Position numbers and translations under genes: made by a program. Shown one piece after another: positions 53,548 to 62,688 of a stretch of DNA of 64,000 bases. The notes beneath the pieces are model-generated. The model was not told the DNA's origin. It worked only from the letters and a program-made list of their open reading frames with translations, and did no database searches. Source of the stretch: Granulosicoccus sp964449565 (GTDB taxonomy: Bacteria; Pseudomonadota; Gammaproteobacteria; Granulosicoccales; Granulosicoccaceae); contig CAYUZB010000007.1 in the NCBI GenBank assembly GCA_964449565.1, positions 8,768 to 72,767 on the forward strand, given 5' to 3'. Each line of letters starts with the position of its first letter. Positions within the stretch are counted from its first letter, which is position 1.

Positions 53548-54195
53548 TCAGCCTTTGATCAGGGGCAGTAACTCAAGACCACCTTCCCAGGTCATGACAA
53601 TACCCACGTAGAAAATCAGCGCCAGACCGACATAGGCGATCCAGGGGTAACGCTGCAGCAGTTTGGCGATCATCGTTGCAGCGAAGATCATGAAGGCAAC
53701 TGACAATGCGAGGCCAAAGATCAAAAGTATAGGAAATTCACGCGAAATACCTGCAATGGCCAGGACGTTGTCGATCGACATTGACAGGTCGGCTATCACT
53801 ATTTGTATGACCGCTGGCCAAAGTGTGGCGAGCTGGTTTTGATCGGATGCATCACTCGCCGATGCTTCAGCCGCTTCATTGTGCTGTGCGTTGTCAGCAC
53901 GAAGCTCGACCCAGAGTCGCCAGCATACCCACAACAGTAACAAACCGCCGAAGAACTTCAGCCCGGTGATGCTGAGTAGTTGAATCGCGATCAGTGAGAA
54001 ACCGATACGCATGATAACGGCAGCACCGATGCCGAACAGTATGACCTTCTTGCGCAGGTGTTGTGGAACACGAGATGCGACCATACCGACAATGATGGCA
54101 TTGTCACCAGCGAGAACGAGATCAATAAAGATGATCTGTACAAAGATTGCCGCAGCTTTTGCTGTAAACAATTCGGGGCCGAAAAGCTCAGTCAT
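53548..54195 (-). CDS. TerC-family membrane protein
   Basis: This integral membrane protein of 215 residues has the TerC hallmarks: IDLVLAGDNAIIVGMV near the N-terminus and LSMSIDNVLAIAG in the second half. A hydrophilic Ala/Ser/Asn-rich loop lies between the two bundles. TerC/YjbE-like proteins export metals such as manganese or help metalate secreted enzymes. ATG 54195 is preferred to an upstream TTG. It is 5 bp from the SDR gene and 125 bp from the TRAP permease. Confidence 0.87.
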   Translation of the reverse strand: MTELFGPELFTAKAAAIFVQIIFIDLVLAGDNAIIVGMVASRVPQHLRKKVILFGIGAAVIMRIGFSLIAIQLLSITGLKFFGGLLLLWVCWRLWVELRADNAQHNEAAEASASDASDQNQLATLWPAVIQIVIADLSMSIDNVLAIAGISREFPILLIFGLALSVAFMIFAATMIAKLLQRYPWIAYVGLALIFYVGIVMTWEGGLELLPLIKG

Positions 54196-54246
54196 TTGAC
54201 TCAAACGCAATTAGGTTAGAAGAGAGTAGAAAAATAAACACTATGC

Positions 54247-54267
54247 CGGTTCGCGACTAGCGAACCG
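54247..54267. terminator. Inverted repeat after the TRAP permease gene
   Basis: CGGTTCGC (54247-54254) pairs with GCGAACCG (54260-54267) with a GACTA loop. On the minus strand a T-rich stretch (GTTTATTTTT) starts about nine bases later. It may be a weak terminator or processing site between dctQM and terC. Confidence 0.45.
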
Positions 54268-54320
54268 ACGGGTACCTGAAGACTAGTTAGAGCCTATCCA
54301 TAAACAAATGTTTTTTAATC

Positions 54321-56407
54321 CTAACCGGACATAACCTTCGGCAGCCACAGTACAAGCTGCGGGAAAATGAAGATCAGGATCAAGCCCACAAGTTGAACCA
54401 ACATGAACTGCATCATGCCAAGGTAGATGTCTTTCAAATCCCACTCCGGCACTACGCCCTTCAAGAAATAGGCTGAGAGTGCAACCGGGGGTGAAAGCCA
54501 GGCCGTTTGCAGATTCACCGCGACAAGAATGCCGAACCAGACCATCAGATCATAGCGTTCCAAACCATGTACCGAAAGTGATTCGACAGTTGGCAACAAA
54601 ATGGGAACAACGATTAACACAATCGGCACCCATTCCAGAGGCCAGCCCAATAGAAAGATCAAAGCCATGACCAGGAGCAGGATTAAATAGGGTGACATAT
54701 CAAGACCCAGGAGCAACTCCGTCATCATCTTCGGCGTACCAAGCGTGCTGAATTCAGCACCGAAGAAGTTGGAGGCCGCGACCAGAAACATGATCAGTAC
54801 GGTGATTTCCAGGGCTTTGACCAAGCTTTCATAAAAGCTGGAAAAAGAGAATTTGCGATAGCCAATCGAGAGCAAGATCGCACCGAACGCCCCCATGGCA
54901 GCAGCTTCTGCCGGGGTTGCGAAGCCGAGCAGGATCGAGCCCAAGGCGAAGGAAATCAGAATGGTGGGTGGCATCAAGCCGGCGAAGAATTCATCCCATA
55001 AATCCGAGAAGTGGAAGTCACCGGCGCTGTCCTTGTCGTAGATCGGTCGGCCCAGAAATGCCAGGAGGACGATGAATGCAGCGAAGACGATCGACCAGAG
55101 CGGTAAGCCGCCGTCGCCCAAGTTCGCGATGATCATATAAACGTGGAACAGCACGGCGATGGGCACAGCGAATCGCAGAATGCTGAGGTTTCGATAGGCC
55201 GCATAGGCCAAGGCCATGGTCGCCAGAAAAACTACCAGGCCACCGAACGGCATAAGACCTGAAAATGCACCGCCAATTGCAAGACCAAAAACACGGCATA
55301 CCGTCAGGATGCCAAGGCAGACCAAGGCTACTTCGGCGCCGTAAAATCTGGATGTTGTTGGTTGGTCTTCTTCGGCGAGTATGGGCCCCAATTCAGGGTT
55401 AAGCCAGCATCGGCCGAGGGTATAGATCAGATAGAGCGAGGCCAGGAGTGCGCCGGGGATGAACGCGCCGCGGAAAAGATCCAGTGTGGAGACTTCCAAC
55501 ACCGGGCCCATGACGATCAACATGATCGATGGTGGGATCAGGATACCCAGAGTGCCGCCCGCCGTGATGGTTCCGGCTGAGAGTTTCACGTTGTATCCGG
55601 CTCGGGTCATCGTCGCGCCCGCCATTATGCCGAGCAGTGTTACCGAGGCCCCGACGATTCCGGTTGCGGCGGCAAAGATGGTTGAGACGATCAGAACCGC
55701 AATAAAAAGCGAGCCGCGCACCCGGGCCATCATCATTTGGATCGATGCGAACAGACGTTCCATCAATCCGGCCGCTTCCATGATGATGCCCATCAGGACG
55801 AACAGAGGTACGGCCATGAGCTGATCATTCCACATGGTCGAGTTGGTGTTCAGCGTCAGCAACAGCGTGGTGAGTTTAAAATTCGCACCCCAAATGCCAA
55901 ATACAAAGGCCAGGAATATCAGCGTGAACGCAATGGGAAAACCGATGAAGATTACAAACAGCATCACCCCAAGCATGATTAAACCAATGGTGGGCTTGGG
56001 GATGTTCGGCCGCGCTTTCATTACATCGGTGAACCACGCACCACCCGGCACGATGTCAGGTACAAAAACTGCCAGCACTAACCAAGTTAGAGCAATCAGA
56101 TAGATCGGCATCAACCACAGGAACCAGCGCTCACGTGCTTTGCCCATCTTGTGGAAGGCGCGGAAGATTTCAGGAATGCCTTGCAGCATCAACAGGAAAG
56201 CACCGACTGGCATGGCTAAACGAGAAGGCCAGACTAATGGACCCCATGCGCTGTCGGCTTGCCGGGTTTCACCGGTTGAAAAGGCCAGCCACCAGTACTC
56301 TGCGGTAACGATGGTAAAGAAAAGCATCGAAGGGATAAAAAACAGCAGGTATAGCGACGCATCGACGGTTGCCTGTGTCTTGTCTGACCAATATCGATAA
56401 ATGAAGT
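54321..56407 (-). CDS. dctM: TRAP transporter DctM (large permease) part of a fused DctQM gene
   Basis: This is the C-terminal ~695 residues of a fused DctQ-DctM permease. It holds the remaining DctQ helices and about twelve or more DctM helices, with long hydrophobic runs and motifs such as GASVTLLGIMAGATM and LLGFATPAEAAAMGAFGA. The N-terminal piece lies past the N gap (56508-56941). If the 100 N and the 55-bp duplicate are removed, the whole gene from 56941 to 54321 has an exact frame of 821 residues. It should import a carboxylic acid into the cytoplasm, using DctP as binding protein. Confidence 0.88.
56353..56407. repeat. First copy of a 55-bp contig-end repeat
   Basis: These 55 bases directly before the N run are identical to the 55 bases directly after it (56508-56562). 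This is an unmerged overlap between two contigs, not a biological repeat. Confidence 0.93.
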
Positions 56408-56507
56408 NNNNNNNNNNNNNNNNNNNNNNNNNNNNNNNNNNNNNNNNNNNNNNNNNNNNNNNNNNNNNNNNNNNNNNNNNNNNNNNNNNNNNNNNNNNNN
56501 NNNNNNN
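56408..56507. other. Assembly gap of 100 N
   Basis: A run of exactly 100 N, a standard scaffolding placeholder. Flanking 55-bp identical ends show the true gap length is zero or negative. It splits the dctQM gene. Confidence 0.97.
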
Positions 56508-56562
56508 AGCGACGCATCGACGGTTGCCTGTGTCTTGTCTGACCAATATCGATAAATGAAGT
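56508..56562. repeat. Second copy of a 55-bp contig-end repeat
   Basis: Identical to 56353-56407. Removing this copy and the N run restores a single dctQM frame. Confidence 0.93.
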
Positions 56563-56941
56563 CCGCGCGAATATGCACGCCGCGCATCAGCCCGTAGCCT
56601 GCAGCAGCCATAAACAGCACACCTGCAATCATGCGGCTGATGTCGTAGACCCAAAGCGTCGGACCGAGGTTGAGGGAACGCGCCAGATCTTCAAAACCTG
56701 CATTTTGCAGGATCGAGAAGGAGTTGCGTGAGATCACTTCGAAGACAACCACTGCGATCAGGGGCACCAACAGCAGTGCGAGGATCTGGCCTGCGCGATA
56801 GTTAATGATATCGATGGCGGCTGTGATCGGGCGCTGCCAGGAGGTCATGTCCTCGGGAGTTTCGCCCGGGGCTTCGGAGCGTCGTTCGGCAATAAGTTCG
56901 TCCGCGACTTCCAAATCGTCTGGATTCGGTTCTTCAGCCAT
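56508..56941 (-). CDS. dctQ: TRAP transporter DctQ (small permease) part of a fused DctQM gene
   Basis: This N-terminal piece (144 residues) begins MAEEPNPDDLEVADEL and holds a charged cytoplasmic head followed by the first two DctQ helices (ILALLLVPLIAVVVFEVISR and SRMIAGVLFMAAAGYGL). It breaks off at the N gap and continues in 54321-56407. It starts with an ATG and has AAGGAAG nine bases upstream. Fusion of small and large permease subunits is common in TRAP transporters of this type. Confidence 0.87.
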
Positions 56942-57090
56942 GTGGTGGTGCTTCCTTCGTTAGACGTGGTTTTGCTATCTACAGTCTGTTTTTCGAAACG
57001 TCATATTGGATGGCACTTGGAAAACAGACACGCTCGGGTATCGTCAAGAACCTGTGACTTACTTTGAATTGCTGCAGTGTAAATGAAGTA

Positions 57091-57110
57091 CGGGCTCCAA
57101 TTGGAGCCCG
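57091..57110. promoter_or_regulatory. Palindrome between dctP and dctQM
   Basis: CGGGCTCC followed by AATT and GGAGCCCG forms a perfect 20-bp palindrome, flanked further by AATG/CATT. It lies 27 bp after the dctP stop. On the minus strand no T-run follows, so it could stabilise the dctP message or weaken read-through. This would allow more binding protein than permease. Confidence 0.6.
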
Positions 57111-57137
57111 CATTCATTGGTAATACTTAGCTTGAAA

Positions 57138-58232
57138 TTACTTCAGTGTGTCGGCGTGTGCCTTACCCAGGCTTGCATTTGAAGCCTGCGCACCGGCCCA
57201 GAATGGAACCGCGATGTCAGCGAAATCTTTCTGTGACTGCCAGACTTCTGCGAAGAACTCGTTCTCGTCTGCAGCTTTTTGCAAAGCGTTCTGTGCAGCG
57301 GCCATGTACTCGGTGAAGTATTCCGCCGGAGTGTCTTCCAAAATAACGCCATGATTGTCCGTCAGATCTTTCAGAGCTTTACCGTTTTCATAGATTCGAT
57401 AAGACATGGACTTGGACAGCGACGCATTTGAGGCAACTTCCAAAGCCTTCTTTTCAACATCAGTCAGGTCGTCGTAAACGTCACCGTTGACGTACAAATC
57501 AGCGTTAACAACAACTTGGTGCAAGCCTTGGAGGTAGTAGTGCTTCAGCACTTTCTGGAAGCCGAAGACAGAGTCAGGCTTTGGGCAGCACCATTCTGCT
57601 GCGTCGATTGTGCCTTTTTCAAGTGCAGGCAAGATGTCACCACCGCCCATTGCAACAGCCGGAACGCCGATGTCAGCGTAGGCGGCGCCTACCATGCCAG
57701 GAGGTGCGCGGAAACGCAGTTTACGGAAGTCATCCATCGACGCGATAGGCTTCGGGAACCAGCCCAATGCTTCTGGACCTACTGGCTGCAACATGAAGCC
57801 TTTAACGTTCACGCCCATTTCGTCCCACAGACGATCATAAAGCTCTTTACCACCGCCAAACTGGAACCAGCTGAGAAATGCGATGTTGTCCATGCCAACA
57901 CCTGCGCCGGCAACAGGAGCACCAAAGAGGTTGGCCGCAACGTGCTTGCCACCCCAGTAGTGTGTCCACGCAAACCCCGCTTCGACAAGGCCCGCGTCAA
58001 CCGCATCAATGATATCGCTAGGGGCAACAACAGCGCCGGCGGGCAGCACTTCGATTGTCAGTGAACCACCGGTAAGTTCGCCGACGTCTTTGGCGAATGC
58101 CTTCAGCATGACCACTTCGTCTGACGAATCACCCAGCACCGATTGCACACGAATAGTCGTTTCGGCGTAAGCAGTGCCAGCTGCCATTACCGCACTCAGC
58201 ACAGTAGCGCCGAGAAGATTTGTAAATTTCAT
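57138..58232 (-). CDS. dctP: TRAP transporter solute-binding protein DctP
   Basis: A signal peptide (about residues 1-23, ending AYA) is followed by a DctP-fold protein of 364 residues. The region DAAEWCCPKPDSVFGFQKV corresponds to the ligand site stretch of the TakP/2-oxoacid-binding subgroup, so a keto or hydroxy acid is the likely ligand; this is inferred. GGAGG lies five bases before the ATG, a strong ribosome site. It is the first gene of the transporter operon with dctQM next. Confidence 0.92.
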   Translation of the reverse strand: MKFTNLLGATVLSAVMAAGTAYAETTIRVQSVLGDSSDEVVMLKAFAKDVGELTGGSLTIEVLPAGAVVAPSDIIDAVDAGLVEAGFAWTHYWGGKHVAANLFGAPVAGAGVGMDNIAFLSWFQFGGGKELYDRLWDEMGVNVKGFMLQPVGPEALGWFPKPIASMDDFRKLRFRAPPGMVGAAYADIGVPAVAMGGGDILPALEKGTIDAAEWCCPKPDSVFGFQKVLKHYYLQGLHQVVVNADLYVNGDVYDDLTDVEKKALEVASNASLSKSMSYRIYENGKALKDLTDNHGVILEDTPAEYFTEYMAAAQNALQKAADENEFFAEVWQSQKDFADIAVPFWAGAQASNASLGKAHADTLK

Positions 58233-58894
58233 AGTTCCTCCAAAGGATTATCTTATCGATGGAGGCGAGCGTGTTGCCTGGCATGCGCTCAAGCATCTCC
58301 CTCCGTCGGCTAGTACAAATTGCGCAGCTAAGCCACACGATATTCGGGTGGGTTGGGTGTTGAGACCCCGCCCTGTATCTCTGTCGTCATAGACCGATAC
58401 TGAGACAGAGGGTCTCATTTATGGGGTTAGCTGTCAAACTTTTGCAAGCAGTTGCAAGCGCGAATTTAGCCGGTCCACAAATACATTCAAATTGGTACCA
58501 GATGTGTCGTATTCGGCGCCAAAAAGAAGGCTTTCTGCAGGATGCGGGCAGAGTTTGAGGCGTAGGCAATATTACGCCGGCGAGATAGGGATCGCTTTTT
58601 TTCTAAATCCTACCAGAGAAAATAGAACTCTTGTCTATAAGAAACACGAGCTTGCTTTTCCATGTTTGAAGGAAAGGTTCTGATCCTGTATCTGGTCCTG
58701 TATCAAAGTATACGAACGATGCGGACTTACGCTATATGCGCAATTATCTGGATACTCATCGGCCATATCCATAAACTGTTTCCAGCCGCACCATAGAGCT
58801 AATGATTCCCCGTATGGGGGAAACATTAAGCACACTTTATAAAACAAATTCCACGGGGCAGTGCAAAGACGGCCTGTGTTGCAGCTAAGGCTGA
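58233..58894. other. Intergenic region upstream of dctP
   Basis: This 662-bp stretch lies between dctP and the DUF1501 gene. It holds the dctP ribosome site and a nested inverted repeat at 58361-58417. No sigma-54 or clear sigma-70 boxes and no convincing coding frame are seen. Confidence 0.6.
58361..58417. promoter_or_regulatory. Nested inverted repeat upstream of dctP
   Basis: TGAGACC (58361-58367) pairs with GGTCTCA (58411-58417), and CTCTGTC (58379-58385) pairs with GACAGAG (58404-58410). It could be an RNA hairpin in the dctP leader, a terminator-like element or a regulator site about 130-185 bp upstream of the start. Confidence 0.55.
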
Positions 58895-60253
58895 CTACGC
58901 CATGAAGTTCAGATCTTGAACAGCGAAATTGTTCAGATTGGGCAGGACTGTGTGCAACTGAGAGTCTTCAAGGCCAACCCAGCGCAATAAGGTCGCAGCA
59001 TATTGAGTGGCTGACAAGGTTGGCAGTATGCGGCCGTTATGCACAGAGTCTGGTCCTTTGGCATCGAGTCGTGGCAGCTCACCGATAATTTGACCACCTT
59101 GCACTGCACCCCCCATCGCCATCAAATGGTTACCCCAACCATGGTCAGTACCATCACCGTTACTCATTAAACTACGACCGAAGTCAGAGGCGGTAAAAGT
59201 GGTGACACTTTCGGAGCGGCCCAATGCGTCGATGCGTCCCTGAAAATAACTCATCGCGTTACTGAGTTCGGCGAATAGCTCGGGGATTTCGCGATTCTGA
59301 TTATCGTGCACATCAAACCCGCGCATACTCACGTAGAAGATTTGACGGCGCAAGCCTAATGCGTCCTGAGCGGCGATCAACTGCGCGACCATATCCAGTT
59401 TTGCTGCCAGTTCATTCTCCGGTGGGCGTTCCGTAAAAAGACCCGCGTTGCTTTCGAGCACGGCGCCGAGTTCTGCTGTAATGGAGATGGCACGCTTTTG
59501 CATATCAGCATAGGCGTTTGTAAATAAATGACGACGCTGATTTTCCAGTACGTGTCGGAACGCATCCACTCTGGGTTGCTGCCAATCGCTGTTGTCATCC
59601 ATGCCAGCGTAATTAAGTACACCGGATTCGGTCATGGTATACGGACGTTGACCAACCCCTGCTTGCCAGTAGTTGGAGCCAGCAAGGGAAATTGAAGTCA
59701 GGTAGTCACGTTCCTGAAACTCAGACAGGTACTGTGCGGCTCCGGCTCCCCAGCCTTGCTCGCCGCTATTGCGACCTTGCAGCTGTTGCCATTGGATAGA
59801 CTGATCACTGTGTGAAAACAGTTGAGAAGGCAGAACCACAGAGCGATTTTCGTATTGTTCGCGTGTTGTCGGTTCAATCAGGTTACCGATATTAGCGATC
59901 AGCGCGAGACGACCATCATCGTAAAGTGGGCGCAGTGATGCGGCACTGGGGTGTAGACCCAATGGCGCAGATCCGCCGCCGAGGCCTATCAGCGAATCTC
60001 GAGCGACAGCAAGGTTGCCGCGAGAGTTTGCGTATTCCTGATATTCACTATTGCCGGTTGGCACCATCAGGCTGAAGCCGTCGCAACCCCCTTCCAGATA
60101 AATGCAGACCAGTGCGCGATAGTCGCCGCCATCGAGTCCGCCATCCGCCGCATTGGCCAGCGTGAATAGTGGGTTTGCACCGAGGGCCAGGCCTGCACCG
60201 GCGATAGTCTTCGTACCTAGTTGCAAAAAACGACGGCGGTTGTAGTTGTTCAT
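58895..60253 (-). CDS. DUF1501 protein with Tat signal
   Basis: The start MNNYNRRRFLQLGTKTIAGAG is a twin-arginine signal, so the folded protein is exported to the periplasm. The rest matches DUF1501, a sulfatase-like fold often found with DUF1800. Motifs include LVCIYLEGGCDGFSLMVPT and TASDFGRSLMSNGDGTDHGWG. Function is unknown. It follows the DUF1800 gene by 28 bp in the same operon. The ATG at 60253 is preferred to a longer frame starting at 60373. Confidence 0.9.
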   Translation of the reverse strand: MNNYNRRRFLQLGTKTIAGAGLALGANPLFTLANAADGGLDGGDYRALVCIYLEGGCDGFSLMVPTGNSEYQEYANSRGNLAVARDSLIGLGGGSAPLGLHPSAASLRPLYDDGRLALIANIGNLIEPTTREQYENRSVVLPSQLFSHSDQSIQWQQLQGRNSGEQGWGAGAAQYLSEFQERDYLTSISLAGSNYWQAGVGQRPYTMTESGVLNYAGMDDNSDWQQPRVDAFRHVLENQRRHLFTNAYADMQKRAISITAELGAVLESNAGLFTERPPENELAAKLDMVAQLIAAQDALGLRRQIFYVSMRGFDVHDNQNREIPELFAELSNAMSYFQGRIDALGRSESVTTFTASDFGRSLMSNGDGTDHGWGNHLMAMGGAVQGGQIIGELPRLDAKGPDSVHNGRILPTLSATQYAATLLRWVGLEDSQLHTVLPNLNNFAVQDLNFMA

Positions 60254-60281
60254 GGTGTTCACTCTTGTTTTTATGACTGCC

Positions 60282-61949
60282 CTATTGCTGAATGGCAGCT
60301 TCAGGTGATGATGAAATGAGAAAAATAGCTTCAGCAACGCGCTGTGAGGCTGCGTTCTGGTAATCACGAGCATCCATAAGAGCTCGTGTTTCGGCCCGCA
60401 GCTCTGGTGTCATCCGACCTCCAAGCAGCAACAGGTCAAGATGATCGAGTAATGCGTCCGGGTCTGGTTCGATATTCATTTCGCGCTGAATTTCGATGGC
60501 AATGCGATTGCCATCGACATCGTTTTTGAAACTGTGCGACCAAATAGTATTTGCAAGCATGCGGCTGGTGATCGTGATGATTGATGTTTCGTCAATGATC
60601 TGAAATTCCGGTGATACCAACCCCGCGTTACGAATTGCACCTGGCTGCGCGAAGTCCGGTCGGTAAAAGTTGAATACCGACGGTGAATTCATTGGTGATT
60701 GACCAAGCTCATTGCCGGCCCAGGCGTAGTTAAAATCTCTATGTATGGAAACTTGCCCAAACGCACGCCACAATTGAGTTACCCGTAACAGTGGCTCCTT
60801 GATTTTGCCGTAGGTATCCGGATTGTCGAGATGCCCCAGGCGGGCTTCCCGATGCATCAGAATTGCTTTGACGGTGCTTGCCAGTGAGCCACGTTCTCCA
60901 GCCGCATTGTTGTTGAACACGGCGGCCACGTCGCGTACGTAATCGGGAGAAGGATTGCTGGTCACGAGACGCTGGATCAGCTGCTTAGAAATAAACGGAC
61001 CTACATTCGGGTGATAGAACACATTGTCCAACCCTTGCTTCAGGTCTTGTTCAGGTGTTTGATTCGCAGCAGTGACGAAACCATTCAGGAGTTTCTTCTC
61101 ACCACTGTCGTGGTATTCCGGCCATGGCTTCATGGGTGATACGTAGTCCGTATCGCTTGGCCACCGAAAGTCGTCGGCGTTGGCAAAGTGCCAGCCGGTG
61201 AAAAGATGGGCAAAGCCTTCGATGTTTGTCTGGTCATACGTTGGAATAGTCTGGCCTGATTCATCAAGCTTTGGCGTACCGTCATCATTGAGTTGTACCA
61301 GACCGATGCTGAATAGCTGCAATAGCTCTCGGGCATAGTTTTCATCGGGCTGAATGTTCTGCTCGGGATCTGGGCGGCGGTTACCTTTCATGCTCAGGTA
61401 CTCGCCCATTATCGGGTTCAATGTTATCTCTTCGAGTAGATCGCGATAATTGCCGAAAGAATACTTGAGCAAGAGGTCGTAATAATTGGCGAGGCCTTCC
61501 TGCTCATCGCCAAGGCCGTCCAATGATGAAACAACGAATATCTGACTGAGTGCAAACGCGACTCGTTGGCGTAACTGATCTTCGGCCTGTACTGAATTGC
61601 GCCACCATGCATTCACAAATTCGTTCCAACGATTTCTGTCGCCCTGTTGTATTCCCGCTGACAGATAAGTTGCGGGCTTTTGCATTTGCTGATTGATCCA
61701 GGTTTCTGGACCCACGCGACCGGCTTCGCCAATGTCATCCAGCTTTGGACCAAAGGTGGCTTGTTCGAGCAAGCGAAAGGCGTCTGGCGGGGGCAAGGGG
61801 CCGTCCGGGGCCGCATTATTCACTTCAGTGGCCGGTAGCGCGGGTGCGAACGCTGGTTCTACTTCGTTGAATACACTGTTGCTACCGTCTCCACAGCCTG
61901 CGATCAGCAAGACTGTGAATGCAGCCAAAATTTTTATTGTTTTTGTCAT
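60282..61949 (-). CDS. DUF1800 lipoprotein
   Basis: The lipobox LLIAGC makes C19 the lipidated residue. The remaining ~535 residues match DUF1800, with FRLLEQATFGP near the start and NYARELLQLFSIGLVQLN further on. The pair DUF1800-DUF1501 is widespread in bacteria and is thought to be secreted or periplasmic, with no known activity. It is the upstream gene of the pair. Length is normal for the family. Confidence 0.9.
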   Translation of the reverse strand: MTKTIKILAAFTVLLIAGCGDGSNSVFNEVEPAFAPALPATEVNNAAPDGPLPPPDAFRLLEQATFGPKLDDIGEAGRVGPETWINQQMQKPATYLSAGIQQGDRNRWNEFVNAWWRNSVQAEDQLRQRVAFALSQIFVVSSLDGLGDEQEGLANYYDLLLKYSFGNYRDLLEEITLNPIMGEYLSMKGNRRPDPEQNIQPDENYARELLQLFSIGLVQLNDDGTPKLDESGQTIPTYDQTNIEGFAHLFTGWHFANADDFRWPSDTDYVSPMKPWPEYHDSGEKKLLNGFVTAANQTPEQDLKQGLDNVFYHPNVGPFISKQLIQRLVTSNPSPDYVRDVAAVFNNNAAGERGSLASTVKAILMHREARLGHLDNPDTYGKIKEPLLRVTQLWRAFGQVSIHRDFNYAWAGNELGQSPMNSPSVFNFYRPDFAQPGAIRNAGLVSPEFQIIDETSIITITSRMLANTIWSHSFKNDVDGNRIAIEIQREMNIEPDPDALLDHLDLLLLGGRMTPELRAETRALMDARDYQNAASQRVAEAIFLISSSPEAAIQQ

Positions 61950-62061
61950 GCCTGCGATCTGTAATGTCGTCTACCGTTGGTGTAACGGCAGCGCTGTACA
62001 GATCAAGATGACGTTTCATTGCCGTGTGATCGGTTTAGCGATCAAGGCACGAAGCTGTGAA

Positions 62062-62688
62062 TCAGGTGGCTCTTAGATGGTCGATCCGTTCAAGAATACG
62101 ATTTGCGTGCTGATACTCGACGGGTACTGAAAATGCGCTGCCGTCGGCCTTTTGCAAGACAAGACTTGGAAATCCTCGCACGCCGAATCTTTGCACCTGG
62201 CGAAGCTCATCAAGGAATTCATTGTTGACGTCTTCGCTTTCAAAGGCACTGGAGAATACGGCGCCGTCACACCCAATATCTTTCGCGCACTGCCGCAAGG
62301 TGTCGCTATCCGAAGGATTTTTTGCATCGAGATAGTAGGCCCGCTGTATGGCCTTGATCATGGGGCGTTCAAAGTCTCTGGACTGTCGACGGGCCGCGAT
62401 CACAGCGCGACATGAAGGCCAAGTCGAGCGACGTGGAGCATTGTCAGTCCAGAAAGCAAAATTGAATTCGGTGCCAGGAATGACCTCTGCGATTTGCTTC
62501 CAGGTTTGTTGCAGCCCTTGCTGCATTGATTCAGGCATGGGTTCATTGCTATCGGGGGCAAGTCCACCTAGCAAATGTACGACGCTAACATCTTCGGGCA
62601 GCGTCTCCAGTACCGAATCAAGCGTTGCAGCGAAGCCCCAGCACCAGCTGCACATCGGATCGTGGACGTAATAGAGCGTGTCAGTCAT
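62062..62688 (-). CDS. DsbA-family (FrnE-like) thiol oxidoreductase
   Basis: This protein of 208 residues has the thioredoxin-fold active site CSWC (C13, C16) in HDPMCSWCWGF, with the helical insertion of the DsbA/FrnE type and a cis-Pro region GVRGFPSLVLQ. There is no signal peptide, so it should act in the cytoplasm. FrnE-like proteins are disulfide isomerases or oxidoreductases. Its start overlaps the end of the coiled-coil gene by eight bases, so the two are coupled. Confidence 0.9.
   Translation of the reverse strand: MTDTLYYVHDPMCSWCWGFAATLDSVLETLPEDVSVVHLLGGLAPDSNEPMPESMQQGLQQTWKQIAEVIPGTEFNFAFWTDNAPRRSTWPSCRAVIAARRQSRDFERPMIKAIQRAYYLDAKNPSDSDTLRQCAKDIGCDGAVFSSAFESEDVNNEFLDELRQVQRFGVRGFPSLVLQKADGSAFSVPVEYQHANRILERIDHLRAT

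Noticed and set aside
56353..56562. The 55-bp repeat read as a biological duplication or insertion site
   Set aside because: It flanks a 100-N placeholder exactly, and its removal restores one gene frame, so it is an assembly overlap.
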